Positions 36,106 through 44,686 of a stretch of DNA of 64,000 nucleotides are shown here, in pieces. The stretch is taken from positions 62,001 to 126,000 of the forward strand of contig CAWFWE010000002.1 of the NCBI GenBank assembly GCA_963819475.1, given 5' to 3'. The notes under the pieces are model-generated. The model worked only from the letters and a program-made list of their open reading frames with translations. It made no database searches and was not told the origin of the DNA. This DNA comes from DASUAS01 sp963819475 (lineage in GTDB: Bacteria; Actinomycetota; Acidimicrobiia; IMCC26256; DASPTH01). The first letter of the stretch is position 1; each line of letters begins with the position of its first letter. Position numbers and translations under genes: made by a program.

Positions 36106-36157
36106 GAGATGGAGCGGCGCCGTGCGCGGAGCGCGGGACGGCGAAGCGGAATCGACC
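36105..36157 (+). repeat. Hairpin repeat of the 62/63-nt family after DUF2007 gene
   Basis: The element begins GGAGATGGAGCGGC and ends GCGGAATCGACC. Its stem is GCCGT (36119-36123) and GCGC (36124-36127), loop GGA, GCGC (36131-36134), bulge GGG, and ACGGC (36138-36142). The same plan with different but matching arms occurs at 46668-46720, 47650-47775 and 48262-48447. Here it lies between convergent genes, overlapping the stop of DUF2007. Confidence 0.85.
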
Positions 36158-36201
36158 GAACGTGTAGGCGCGCCACGAGGCGCGCGACCCGGGCGGTCGG
36201 C

Positions 36202-36885
36202 TCAGCCGGCCTCGAGGATGGAGATCAGCTCGCCGCCGTTGATGCGTCGGAACGCCCGCCGGGGACGCGTGCGGTCGAGGATGGCGACCTCGAGCTGGTC
36301 GGCGGAGAGCACGGTGTCGGGTCCCGCGAGCACCGACGCGCCGAGACGGATGGCGGCGCCGGCGTCCATCTCGGCGTTGAAGCGCGACTCGAGCGCCTGC
36401 GCGATCTCCTCCGCCTGACCGCCGAGAACGGTGCTGCCCTCCTCGTCCATGACGGTGCCGTCGTAGAGGATGTGGTACAGCTCGTCGTCCTCGACCGACT
36501 CCCCCACCTGCGCCACGAGGATCTCGACCTCGTAGGGCTTCATCTCGTGGGTGAACACCTGCCCGAGGGTCTGGCCGTAGGCGTTGGCCAGCGCCCGCGC
36601 GTTCACGTCCTCGCGCGCGAACGAGTAGCCCTTGAGGTCGGCCTGGCGCACCCCGGCGACACGCAGCATCTCGAACTCGTTGTACTTGCCGACGCCGGCG
36701 AAGGCGATGCGGTCGTAGATCTCGGAGATCTTGTAGAGCGTGCGGAACGCGTTCTCGGCGACGAGCACGATGCCGTCGACGACGCTGAAGCCGACGAGGC
36801 TGCGGCCGCGGGCGATGCCCTTCCGCGCGTAGTCCGCGCGGTCCTTCATCATCTGTTCCGGCGGGACGTAGAAGGGCATGCTCAC
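36202..36885 (-). CDS. prcA: Proteasome subunit alpha
   Basis: 227 residues. GTG 36885 gives (M)SMPFYVPPEQMMKDRADYAR, matching the start of mycobacterial PrcA residue for residue in length, and overlaps the prcB stop as GTGA. The RKGIARGRSLVGFS helix, the KISEIYDRIAFAGVGKYNEF strand region, and PRRAFRRINGGEL near the C-terminus are diagnostic. The alpha rings gate the 20S core and dock the Mpa ATPase. Mycobacterial PrcA is about 20 residues longer at the C-terminus. Confidence 0.96.
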   Translation of the reverse strand: MSMPFYVPPEQMMKDRADYARKGIARGRSLVGFSVVDGIVLVAENAFRTLYKISEIYDRIAFAGVGKYNEFEMLRVAGVRQADLKGYSFAREDVNARALANAYGQTLGQVFTHEMKPYEVEILVAQVGESVEDDELYHILYDGTVMDEEGSTVLGGQAEEIAQALESRFNAEMDAGAAIRLGASVLAGPDTVLSADQLEVAILDRTRPRRAFRRINGGELISILEAG

Positions 36886-37700
36886 AGCCCGCTCCCCTCT
36901 TCGCGACCGCCGTAGAGCGCGTCGGACCGGGTGGCGACCTCGTCGTCGGGCACGCTCGAGAAGCCGTCGGCCGAGATCACCGCCACCGTCGGGAAGATCC
37001 GCCGGACGAGGTCGGGACCGCCGGTGGCGGTGTCCTCGTCGGCCGCCGCGAACAGCGAGCGGAGCGCGAGGTCGACGGTGTCGTCGCGGGTCATGCCTTC
37101 CTGCCAGGCGGCCTTGATCCAGTTGCGGGCGTGGACGCCGCCGGAGCCGTTGGTCTGGAAGTCGGACTCCTCGTACTTGCCGCCGGTCACGTCGTAGCTG
37201 AACACCCGGCCGCGGTCGCGGCGGTGGTCGTACCCGGCGAAGAGCGGCACGACCGCGAAGCCCTGCATGGCGGCCGGGAGGTTCCCCCTCACCATCTGCC
37301 CGAGCTGGTTGGCCTTGCCCTCGAGCGAGAGGGTCTCGCCCTCGATCTTCTCGTAGTGCTCGAGCTGCACCTGGAACAGCCGGACCATCTCCACCGCGGG
37401 ACCGGCGGCGCCGGCGATGGCGACGCCGGAGAAGTCGTCGGCGGGGAAGACCTTCTCGATGCGCCGGCTGGCGATCGAGTACCCGGCGGTGGCGCGCCGG
37501 TCGCCCGCCATCACCACACCGGCGCCGAAGCGGATGGCGAGGACGGTGGTGCCGTGCGTGAGGTCGAGCGGCGCAGCACCGCCCGAGCCCTCCAAGCCGG
37601 CACCGGGGAGGTCGTGCGGCGCAACGCGACGCAGGAGGTCGACGAAGGACGAGCCGGGATCGAGGCCCGGCGCGAACGTGGGAAGAGGCGACTCGGTCAC
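36882..37700 (-). CDS. prcB: Proteasome subunit beta
   Basis: 272 residues. A propeptide of about 50 residues ends at LTHG; autocatalytic cleavage exposes Thr51 (TTVLAIRFGAGVVMAGDRRA), the N-terminal nucleophile of the mature protease. The Asp of GDRRA and the Lys in RRIEKVFPADDF complete the active site. It is coupled to prcA by a GTGA overlap. Unlike in most actinobacteria, pup is not directly upstream: a phospholipase D-like gene and an HNH gene intervene. Confidence 0.96.
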   Translation of the reverse strand: MTESPLPTFAPGLDPGSSFVDLLRRVAPHDLPGAGLEGSGGAAPLDLTHGTTVLAIRFGAGVVMAGDRRATAGYSIASRRIEKVFPADDFSGVAIAGAAGPAVEMVRLFQVQLEHYEKIEGETLSLEGKANQLGQMVRGNLPAAMQGFAVVPLFAGYDHRRDRGRVFSYDVTGGKYEESDFQTNGSGGVHARNWIKAAWQEGMTRDDTVDLALRSLFAAADEDTATGGPDLVRRIFPTVAVISADGFSSVPDDEVATRSDALYGGREEGSGL

Positions 37701-37745
37701 GCGGGCGAGCCTATACGGGGCCTTCGCGTTCGCCGTCAGTCCCGG

Positions 37746-39368
37746 TCAGTACCGATCGGCGCGCCGGTCCGCGCGTGGGCGGCCGTCGGGATCGTTCACG
37801 ACGCGGGAGACGGTGCGCGCCCACCAGCGGTGACGGGTCGGGACCCGCTCGGGCTGGTGCACGCGCAGGTGACCGGGCGGCCGCTCCCCGTGCCGGCCAC
37901 TGTCGTACCAGCGGTCGAGCGCCTGCGCGGTGCGCCGGAACTCCCGGAACGCGACGTCGGGCTCGAGGAGGTCGTCGTCGCCGGTGCTCTCCGTGCGGCC
38001 CAGGTGCTCGCGCCAGAGCTCGAGCCGGGCGTCACGCGGCAGCTTCCGGGCGCCGTCACCGAGGCCGGCCGGGTCGCGCGGCTCGCGCTCGTCGAGCGTC
38101 GCGTCGAGGACTGCGCAGGACAGCTCGGAGTCGTGGGTCCACGACCGGCGGTTCATGTTGTCGGAGCCGACCATCATCCACACGTCGTCGACGATGCAGA
38201 CCTTGGCGTGCACGTAGATGGGAGTGCCCTCCACGTTCTCGACGTCGCAGACGAGCACCCGATCGCCCCCGGCCCGCTCGACGATCCGCGTGGCGCGCTC
38301 ACGCCCGATGCGGGCCGCCGGTCCCGCCACCCGACCGTCGCGGTCGGGCGAACGCGGCACCACGACGACCACGTGGAGCTCGGGGTTCGCCCGCAACGCG
38401 TCGGCCAGCGCGTCGGCGGCGCGTTCCGACCAGAAGTACTGGTCCTCGAGGTACACGAGGCGCCGGGCCCGTCCGAGCGCCTTGAGGTAGGCGCGGGCCA
38501 CGCTGCGCTCGCCGTCGGGCGCGAACGGGTACGCCGGACGCTTGGACGGATAGGTGCGCAGCACCTGCACTGCGTGCGGGCCGACCGGCGCCGGCTCGCG
38601 CCGCCGCGGCGGGAGCGGGTCGGGGTGGCGGGGTTGTCGCGTCAGCGTGCGGACGACGCGCCGGACCGGGTTGCGGTGGTCGAGCGGGTGCGGATCCTCC
38701 CAGCGCTCGCGGAAGGTGTCGGCGATCGCGGCGACCGCCGGGCCGTGCAGCTCGAGCTGCACGTCGTGCCACGGCGGATGGTGGCCGTAGCACTCGTCGA
38801 GCTCCACTGCTTGCGCGTCGCCGAGGTGCCGGGCGTCGTCGTGCCGGCCGTGGCAGAGGTCGATGCCGCCGACGAACGCCACGTCGTCGTCGGGACCGTC
38901 GGCGCGGCGGATCACGAACAGCTTCTGGTGGTGGCTGCCCCCACGGCGCACCCGCTCGTCGAGCAGCACCTCCCCGCCGGCGCGGTTGACGTCCCTCGTG
39001 AGCGCCAGGTTCTGCTGCTCGGAGAAGTTGGCCTGCGCCGGGTGCGAGCGCCACAGCAGGCCGCGCACGTGCACGCCGCGGGCGGCGAGGTCCTCGAGCA
39101 CCGTGGCCAGCTCGGTGCCGGGACCGGCCAGGCGCTCGTCGGGGTCGCCGTCCCAGTCGGTGAAGTGCACCCAGTCGCCGGCGCGGAGCGAGCACAGCAC
39201 CCGGTAGAGGTGGGAGAAGTAGGTGCCGCCGTCGACCAGCACCTTCACCCGGTTGCCCTCGCTCCAGCCGGTGGCGCTCGCGCCGCGGTCGATCCGCGCC
39301 GCCGGGTTGCCCCGGTCCGCGGCGGTCAGGAACCAGGCCGCGGCCCTACTCGTCTCGCCCTCCCCCAT
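37746..39368 (-). CDS. Phospholipase D-family protein
   Basis: A 540-residue protein with two HKD motifs: SHHQKLFVIRRADGPDDDVA and YVHAKVCIVDDVWMMVGSDN. The order and spacing fit the phospholipase D/transphosphatidylase superfamily. There is no signal peptide, so it is cytoplasmic or peripherally attached; phospholipase, cardiolipin synthase-like and nuclease activities are all possible. A basic C-terminal tail (RWWARTVSRVV, RPRADRRADRY) follows. It is an insertion between pup and prcB, an unusual place. Confidence 0.88.
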   Translation of the reverse strand: MGEGETSRAAAWFLTAADRGNPAARIDRGASATGWSEGNRVKVLVDGGTYFSHLYRVLCSLRAGDWVHFTDWDGDPDERLAGPGTELATVLEDLAARGVHVRGLLWRSHPAQANFSEQQNLALTRDVNRAGGEVLLDERVRRGGSHHQKLFVIRRADGPDDDVAFVGGIDLCHGRHDDARHLGDAQAVELDECYGHHPPWHDVQLELHGPAVAAIADTFRERWEDPHPLDHRNPVRRVVRTLTRQPRHPDPLPPRRREPAPVGPHAVQVLRTYPSKRPAYPFAPDGERSVARAYLKALGRARRLVYLEDQYFWSERAADALADALRANPELHVVVVVPRSPDRDGRVAGPAARIGRERATRIVERAGGDRVLVCDVENVEGTPIYVHAKVCIVDDVWMMVGSDNMNRRSWTHDSELSCAVLDATLDEREPRDPAGLGDGARKLPRDARLELWREHLGRTESTGDDDLLEPDVAFREFRRTAQALDRWYDSGRHGERPPGHLRVHQPERVPTRHRWWARTVSRVVNDPDGRPRADRRADRY

Positions 39369-39391
39369 CGGGAGGACCTACCCGAACGCCG

Positions 39392-39965
39392 TTACCCGAA
39401 CACGTCCAGCAGTTCCACCACCCGGGCTCGGGCGGTCGCCGCAAGATCCGAAGACGTCATGCGCCCTTTGAGGTCTAAATCCAAGTACTCGATTGCGCTC
39501 TGCAGGACGTCGGCGTCGTCCCAGAGCAGCCCTAGCGCGTTGTTGCATCGAAAGCAGAGCAGTCCACGGATCTCACCATTCGCATGGTCATGGTCGACGT
39601 GCAGCGAGGCTGTTCCTTGGGCGCGCTTGCAGATCGCGCACGCTTCGCCTTGCGCGGCCAGGATCGCTTCGTACGCCGTGACCGTTAGGCCAAATGCTCT
39701 CTTCAAGTGATCGGCGCGCTGTTCGCTCACGCGCCGTTTTTCGAATCCGCGCCTGAGTCTCTCGGTACTGCGTTGGATTTGCTTCTCGCCACGCCCGTAC
39801 CCGCGCGATCTGTTCCTCGCGATGAGCGACGTAGTAGGCGTGCCTGATGGCTTTGGCGCAGGCCTTGCACTCGGATCGATGTCCGTCGGCAGCCGTACTC
39901 GCTCGATAGAACTCGTCGATCGGCTTGAACTCACCGCACTTCTTGCACCGCTTCACCGTGTTCAT
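39392..39965 (-). pseudogene. HNH/endonuclease VII-like gene, one frameshift
   Basis: The N-terminal part from ATG 39965 has a zinc ribbon: RCKKCGEFKPIDEFYRASTA, then CKACAKAIRHAYYVAH. The C-terminal part, in the next frame, is a recombination endonuclease VII-like HNH domain: CAICKRAQGTASLHVDHDHA, then IRGLLCFRCNNALGLL. They join in the A5 tract at about 39750, where one extra A breaks the frame. The gene has visibly lower GC and different codon use from its neighbours, which suggests recent transfer, possibly from a phage. It lies between the phospholipase gene and pup. It may be inactive, or the extra A may be an error. Confidence 0.75.
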
Positions 39966-40015
39966 CGTGCGATCGTACGAGCGGGGTGTGACGATTTACG
40001 CGCCTGACACGTAAA

Positions 40016-40210
40016 TCATTCACCCCCTTTCTGGACGTACGACTTCACGAATTCCTCGGCGTTGCTCTCGAGCACGGAGTCGATCTCGTCCAGGAGGTCG
40101 TCGAGCTCTTCCTTCAATTCCTCGCCCTGCTTGGCGGGCGCGGTGACCTCAGCGGTCTCCTCGACGCGCTCCTTGGGCGCCGGCTTCTGCTTGCGCTCAC
40201 GCTCCGACAT
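40016..40210 (-). CDS. pup: Prokaryotic ubiquitin-like protein Pup, ending GGE
   Basis: 64 residues: a charged disordered N-terminus (MSERERKQKPAPKERVEETA), the ELKEELDDLLDEIDSVLESN helix that binds the Mpa coiled coil, and the conserved FVKSYVQKGGE end. The last residue is Glu, not Gln as in mycobacteria, so Pup is made in the form PafA can use and no deamidation by Dop is needed. Dop would then act only as depupylase. It lies 18 nt after dop, in the usual order dop-pup, but prcBA is displaced downstream. Confidence 0.97.
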   Translation of the reverse strand: MSERERKQKPAPKERVEETAEVTAPAKQGEELKEELDDLLDEIDSVLESNAEEFVKSYVQKGGE

Positions 40211-40228
40211 GTTCGCCGCTCCTCATGT

Positions 40229-41716
40229 TCATCCCTGGAGCCGTTCGACCAGTTCGGCGGGGGTTCCGACCTGATCGAACAACGGCTGCACGTGGGCCTT
40301 CGTTCCTCGCAGCGGCTCCATCATGGGGATCCGTCGCAACGGGTCCGAGCCTACGTCGAGGATCACACTGTCCCAGTTCGCCGCCACCACGGAGTCGGGC
40401 CAGCGGGCCAGGCACTCGCCCCGGAAGTAGGCCCGGGTGCTCGACGGCGGCACCGTCATGGCCAGGTGGACGTCGTCCTCCTCGACCAACCGCTCGACCT
40501 TGCCCGCCCGGACCAGCTTCTCGTAGAGGGAGCGGTCGGGGCGCACGTCGTGGTACTGGAGGTCGAGCAGCGAGAGCTTGGGGTCGGACCACTCGAGCCC
40601 GTCGCGGTCCATGTACGCGCGGAACAGCGAGAGCTTGGTGACCCAGTCGAGCTGGCCGTCGAGCGTCATCGGATCGCGCTCGAGGTCGCCGAGCGCCGAC
40701 TCCCACCGGCTGAGCACCATGCCGCCGACGTCGTCGCCGCCGCACGCGTCGAGCCCGGTCTCGTCGGCGTACTTCTGCGCCAGGCGCAGGAACTCCCACT
40801 GGAGCTCGACCGCGGTGATGCGACCACCGTCGAGCAGCTCGACCGTGGCGCGGCAGGTGGGGTCGTGCGACACCGTCCGCACCGCGGCGACCGGGCCGAC
40901 GATCGAGAGGTCCTTGGCGATGAAGCCGTCCTCGATCATGGCGAGCACGATCGCGGTGGTGCCGACCTTCAGGAACGTCGCGACCTCGCAGAGGTTGGCG
41001 TCGCCGGCGATGACGTGGAGGCGGCGGTACTGCTGCGGATCGGCGTGCGGTTCGTCGCGCGTGTTGACGATCGGGCGTTTCAGCGTGGTCTCGAGCCCGA
41101 CCTCTTCCTCGAAGAAGTCGGCGCGCTGGCTGATCTGGTAGTCGACCGCGCCGGCGCCGTTCTCGGACCCGACCTTGCCCCCGCCGGTGAACACCTGGCG
41201 ACTCACGAACCACGGCAGCAGGTTGCGCACCAGCGCGGCGAACGGGACCGCCCGGTCGACGAGGTAGTTCTCGTGCGTCCCGTACGAGTTGCCCTTGCCG
41301 TCGGAGTTGTTCTTGTAGACGACGATCTCCTGCCCGGGATCGGTCAGGCGCCGCGCCGCCAGCATCGACCGGGCGAGGATGCGCTCCCCCGCCTTGTCGG
41401 CGCACACCAGCTCGAGCGCGTCGGCGCACTCGGGCGTGGAGTACTCGGGGTGGGCGTGGTCGACGTAGTAGCGCGCGCCGTTGGTGAGGACGGTGTTGAC
41501 GAGATGGGTCTCGATCTCCGGCGGCATGGCGCCCTCGCGGGCGAAGCCCCGGGCGTCGCGGCCGGGCGACTCGTCCTCGAAGTCCCACCCGACCTTGTGG
41601 TGCTCGACGTAGCCGTTGATCAGCATCGACGAGGCCAGCACGGGGTTCGGGTCGGCGACGCCGCGCAGGGTCACGCCGTACTCCGTCTCGATCCCGCACA
41701 CCTTCGGGATGGCCAC
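40229..41716 (-). CDS. dop: Depupylase/deamidase Dop
   Basis: A 495-residue PafA homologue that removes Pup from proteins. The N-terminus (KVCGIETEYGVTLRGVADPN) has the catalytic Glu. The insert of about 40 residues near ASSMLINGYVEHHKVGWDFE is the Dop-loop, which PafA lacks, and identifies the paralogue. NNSDGKGNSYGTHENYLVDR, RPIVNTRDEPHADPQQYRRL and TVPPSSTRAYFRGECLARWP are further conserved blocks. Because Pup here ends in Glu, the deamidase activity seems dispensable. Confidence 0.97.
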   Translation of the reverse strand: MAIPKVCGIETEYGVTLRGVADPNPVLASSMLINGYVEHHKVGWDFEDESPGRDARGFAREGAMPPEIETHLVNTVLTNGARYYVDHAHPEYSTPECADALELVCADKAGERILARSMLAARRLTDPGQEIVVYKNNSDGKGNSYGTHENYLVDRAVPFAALVRNLLPWFVSRQVFTGGGKVGSENGAGAVDYQISQRADFFEEEVGLETTLKRPIVNTRDEPHADPQQYRRLHVIAGDANLCEVATFLKVGTTAIVLAMIEDGFIAKDLSIVGPVAAVRTVSHDPTCRATVELLDGGRITAVELQWEFLRLAQKYADETGLDACGGDDVGGMVLSRWESALGDLERDPMTLDGQLDWVTKLSLFRAYMDRDGLEWSDPKLSLLDLQYHDVRPDRSLYEKLVRAGKVERLVEEDDVHLAMTVPPSSTRAYFRGECLARWPDSVVAANWDSVILDVGSDPLRRIPMMEPLRGTKAHVQPLFDQVGTPAELVERLQG

Positions 41717-42297
41717 GGTGTCAGCCTAGTGGGGTCCCACTCCCCCTCCGCTCCACAGGCGGTACGGTCGTCCCGGACGAGGTCGGTACGGTCCCCCGGT
41801 GCCGGGGTCGTCGACGATGCGTCGCCCTCCTCGTCACCGTGGGGCACGTCCCCTCGGCGCGGTCGGCGCCTTCGGCTCGTTTCACCGCGCTGGTGTTCGC
41901 CGCCTACCTCGGCCTCCTGGTGGTCGGTGCGCTCCTGGTGTGATCGTGGTCCGCCGGCTCGTCCCGCTGCTCGACCAGGTGACCGCGGTCGACACCTCGG
42001 CCGATGCCGACACGCTGCCGGAGTAGACGGCGTTGTCGGAGTGCACCGCGGCCACCCTTGCCAGGAGCCCGCGTGTGCTCGCGGGCGAGTCCACCCACGC
42101 GGTCGATGTCCGCGCGCTCGACGAGGCGCGCGGCCGCCACGCGCACGCTCGCGGCGCACGACGTCGTCCGCTCACCCCGCGACGGTGCTGCCGCGCTCGC
42201 GCCTGCGCGCGCGGTGCTGCGCGGCCCACTGCAACCGGTACCTCTACCTGAAGTACTGCTGCACCAGCTGACGGCGGCGCGCCGACGTCGATCGCCG
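41717..42297. other. 581-nt gap between dop and mpa without a convincing gene
   Basis: Both strands have open frames because of high GC, but none has the codon periodicity or ribosome binding site of a gene. A plus-strand stretch at about 41880-41940 would encode a hydrophobic segment (LVFAAYLGLLVVGALLV) and may be the remnant of a small membrane protein. No repeat or clear RNA structure is seen. Confidence 0.5.
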
Positions 42298-44052
42298 CTA
42301 CAGGTACTGACCGGTCTGGACCCGTTCGATCTGACGGCCACCGTGGGGCTCCTCGCCCTCGGCGAGGATGGTCCGGACGAACACGATCCGCTCGCCCTTC
42401 TTCCCGGAGATCTTGGCCCAGTCGTCGGGGTTGGTGGTGTTGGGCAGGTCCTCGTGCTCGCGGAACTCCTGCCGGATCGAGTCGAGCAGGTCCTGCGTGC
42501 TGATGCCCTTCTCGCCCGAACCGATCTGCCGCTTGATCGAGAGCTTCTTCGCCCGGCGGACGATGTTCTCGATCATGGCGCCCGACGAGAAGTCCTTGAA
42601 GTAGAGGATCTCCTTGTCGCCGTTCTGGTAGGTGACCTCGAGGAAGCGGTTGCTGTCGTCGGCCGCGTACATGCGGTCGACCGCGTCGACGATCATGCCC
42701 TCGACCGCCTTCTCCGGACCACCGAACCTGCTGGTCTCGGTGTCGGCGATCGGGAGGTCGGCGGTGAGGTACTGCCGGAAGATCTTGGTCGCGCTGTCCT
42801 CGTCGGGGCGCTCGATCTTGATCTTCACGTCGAGGCGACCGGGGCGCAGGATCGCGGGGTCGATGAGGTCCTCGCGGTTCGATGCACCGATCACGATCAC
42901 GTTCTTGAGGCTCTCGACGCCGTCGATCTCGGCGAGCAGCTGCGGGACGATCGTGCTCTCGATGTCGGACGAGATCCCGGTGCCGCGGGTGCGGAACAGC
43001 GAGTCCATCTCGTCGAAGAACACGATGACCGGGTAGCCCTCCTCCGACTTCTCCCGCGCCCGTTGGAAGATGAGGCGGATCTGGCGCTCGGTCTCCCCCA
43101 CGTACTTGTTGAGGAGCTCGGGCCCCTTGATGTTGAGGAAGAAGGACCGGGCGGTGGTGTCGCCGGTGCGCTCGCTGACCCGCTGCGCGAGCGAGTTGGC
43201 GACCGCCTTGGCGATGAGGGTCTTGCCGCAGCCCGGCGGACCGTAGAGCAGGATGCCCTTGGGCGGCTGCAGGTGGTGCTCGTGGAACATCTCGGCGTAC
43301 AGGTACGGCAGCTCCACCGCGTCCTTGATCGCGTCGATCTGGTCGTCGAGACCGCCGACGTCGTCGTAGGTGACGTCGGGGACCTCCTCGAGCACGAGCT
43401 CCTCGACCTCGGGTCGCGGGATGCGCTCGACGAGCAGGCCGGAACGGCCGTCCATGAGCAGGTGGTCGCCGGCGCGGAGCTTCTCTCCGATGAGCGACGC
43501 GGCCAGCTCGCAGACCCGCTCCTCGTCGGCCCGGCCGACGATCAGGGCGCGGTCCCGGCTCTCCAGGACCTCCTTCAGCACCACGACCTCGCCCGACACC
43601 TCGGCCGCGCGGGCGAGCACGACGTTCAGCGACTCGTTGAGCGCGACCTCCTGGCCGCGGGTGATCGTGTCGACCTCGACCTCGGGGTGCACCGAGACGC
43701 GCATCTTGCGCCCGGCGGTGAAGATGTCGACGGTGCCGTCGTCGTTGGTGCCGAGGAACGTGCCGTAGGCGGACGGGGGCATCGTGAGCTTCTCGACCTC
43801 CTCGCGGAGCGCGGCGATGTGCTCGCGCGCTTCACGCAGGGTGGCGGAAAGGCGTTCGTTCTGGGAGACGGCCTGCTGGAGCTGGCCCTTGGTCTCGAGG
43901 ATCTTCTCCTCGAGGGTGCGCACTCGCTTGGGGGCATCCTGGAGCCGGCGACGGAGGACGCCCACCTCTTCCTCCAGCCCTTTGAGCTGGCCCTGGAGGT
44001 CGCCGACCTGGCGCTCGTACTCAGCCAAACGCCGGTCGTGGTCGGAAGCCAT
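42298..44052 (-). CDS. mpa: Proteasome-associated AAA ATPase Mpa/ARC
   Basis: A 584-residue hexameric unfoldase that recognises pupylated proteins and feeds them to the 20S core. An N-terminal coiled coil (about 5-90) binds Pup; two OB domains follow; the AAA module has Walker A GPPGCGKT at 271-278, Walker B VIVFFDEMDSLF, and the arginine-finger region FRTRGTGISSDIES. The protein ends GQYL, the motif that docks on the alpha ring. It is the first gene of the minus-strand proteasome group. Confidence 0.97.
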   Translation of the reverse strand: MASDHDRRLAEYERQVGDLQGQLKGLEEEVGVLRRRLQDAPKRVRTLEEKILETKGQLQQAVSQNERLSATLREAREHIAALREEVEKLTMPPSAYGTFLGTNDDGTVDIFTAGRKMRVSVHPEVEVDTITRGQEVALNESLNVVLARAAEVSGEVVVLKEVLESRDRALIVGRADEERVCELAASLIGEKLRAGDHLLMDGRSGLLVERIPRPEVEELVLEEVPDVTYDDVGGLDDQIDAIKDAVELPYLYAEMFHEHHLQPPKGILLYGPPGCGKTLIAKAVANSLAQRVSERTGDTTARSFFLNIKGPELLNKYVGETERQIRLIFQRAREKSEEGYPVIVFFDEMDSLFRTRGTGISSDIESTIVPQLLAEIDGVESLKNVIVIGASNREDLIDPAILRPGRLDVKIKIERPDEDSATKIFRQYLTADLPIADTETSRFGGPEKAVEGMIVDAVDRMYAADDSNRFLEVTYQNGDKEILYFKDFSSGAMIENIVRRAKKLSIKRQIGSGEKGISTQDLLDSIRQEFREHEDLPNTTNPDDWAKISGKKGERIVFVRTILAEGEEPHGGRQIERVQTGQYL

Positions 44053-44201
44053 GCCTCACCTCCTGGGTGATGTGCCTGGCGTCGGACACTACACCGGGCC
44101 GTTCCCGGGAACGCGGCAGATTCGGCCCGTTCACGTGGCCGTCGTTCCCCGCCGCAGGCGGACGTCACCGCCTCGGGTTCCCGGATTTTCCCCGGCTTGG
44201 A

Positions 44202-44230
44202 TTGAGAAATAGCGCGGCAACGTCTAGTGT
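44202..44230 (+). promoter_or_regulatory. Sigma-70-type promoter before ferredoxin gene
   Basis: TTGAGA at 44202-44207 and TAGTGT at 44225-44230 are separated by 17 nt. Transcription would start near 44237, about 48 nt before the ferredoxin ATG. Confidence 0.6.
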
Positions 44231-44284
44231 GGTGGTGCTGCTCGCCGCAGGTGCGGCGACACGGCGAAAGGACTCGACGCTGCG

Positions 44285-44521
44285 ATGAAGGTCTGGATCG
44301 ATCAAGACCTCTGCACCGGTGACGGCCTCTGCGAGGAGATCGCGCCCTCGGTGTTCACCCTCCTCGACGACGGGCTCGCCTACGTCAAGGAAGGCGACAA
44401 GGTCTTCAGCGACCCGGGTGGCGCCGACGGCCTCGCCAACGTGCCCGCGGGCATGGAGGAGGCCACCATCGAGTCCGCCGAGGAGTGCCCCGGCGAGTGC
44501 ATCTTCATCGAGGTCGACTGA
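44285..44521 (+). CDS. [3Fe-4S]-type ferredoxin
   Basis: A 78-residue single-cluster ferredoxin of the type that feeds cytochrome P450s in actinobacteria. The binding Cys are Cys10 and Cys16 in CTGDGLC and Cys68 in EECPGEC; the Cys-x5-Cys spacing with the second position replaced is typical of [3Fe-4S] forms. Cys72 is extra. The protein is acidic. No P450 gene is in the window. It is preceded by a good promoter and followed by a strong terminator, so it is a monocistronic gene. Confidence 0.9.
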   Translation: MKVWIDQDLCTGDGLCEEIAPSVFTLLDDGLAYVKEGDKVFSDPGGADGLANVPAGMEEATIESAEECPGECIFIEVD

Positions 44522-44550
44522 CCGCCACCGACACCACCGTTCCTCCTGGC

Positions 44551-44572
44551 GACCCGGGCCCGTGCCCGGGTC
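44551..44572 (+). terminator. Rho-independent-type terminator after ferredoxin gene
   Basis: GACCCGGGC at 44551-44559 pairs perfectly with GCCCGGGTC at 44564-44572 around a CCGT loop, followed by GTTTG. It lies 30 nt past the ferredoxin stop. Confidence 0.75.
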
Positions 44573-44686
44573 GTTTGCCGTCCCGGACCGGTGTAACGCT
44601 CCGAGCCGCCGCGCCGATCTGTGCGTACCCCGGTCCTGACGGCCCGACCGAGACCTGCCCGCGGGAGGGTGGTCGGGGCCGGGGCC

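Noticed and set aside
39740..39760. Programmed frameshift at the A5 tract of the HNH gene
   Set aside because: The shift needed is +1, whereas A-tract slippage normally gives -1; no such mechanism is known for this family. An extra A is simpler.
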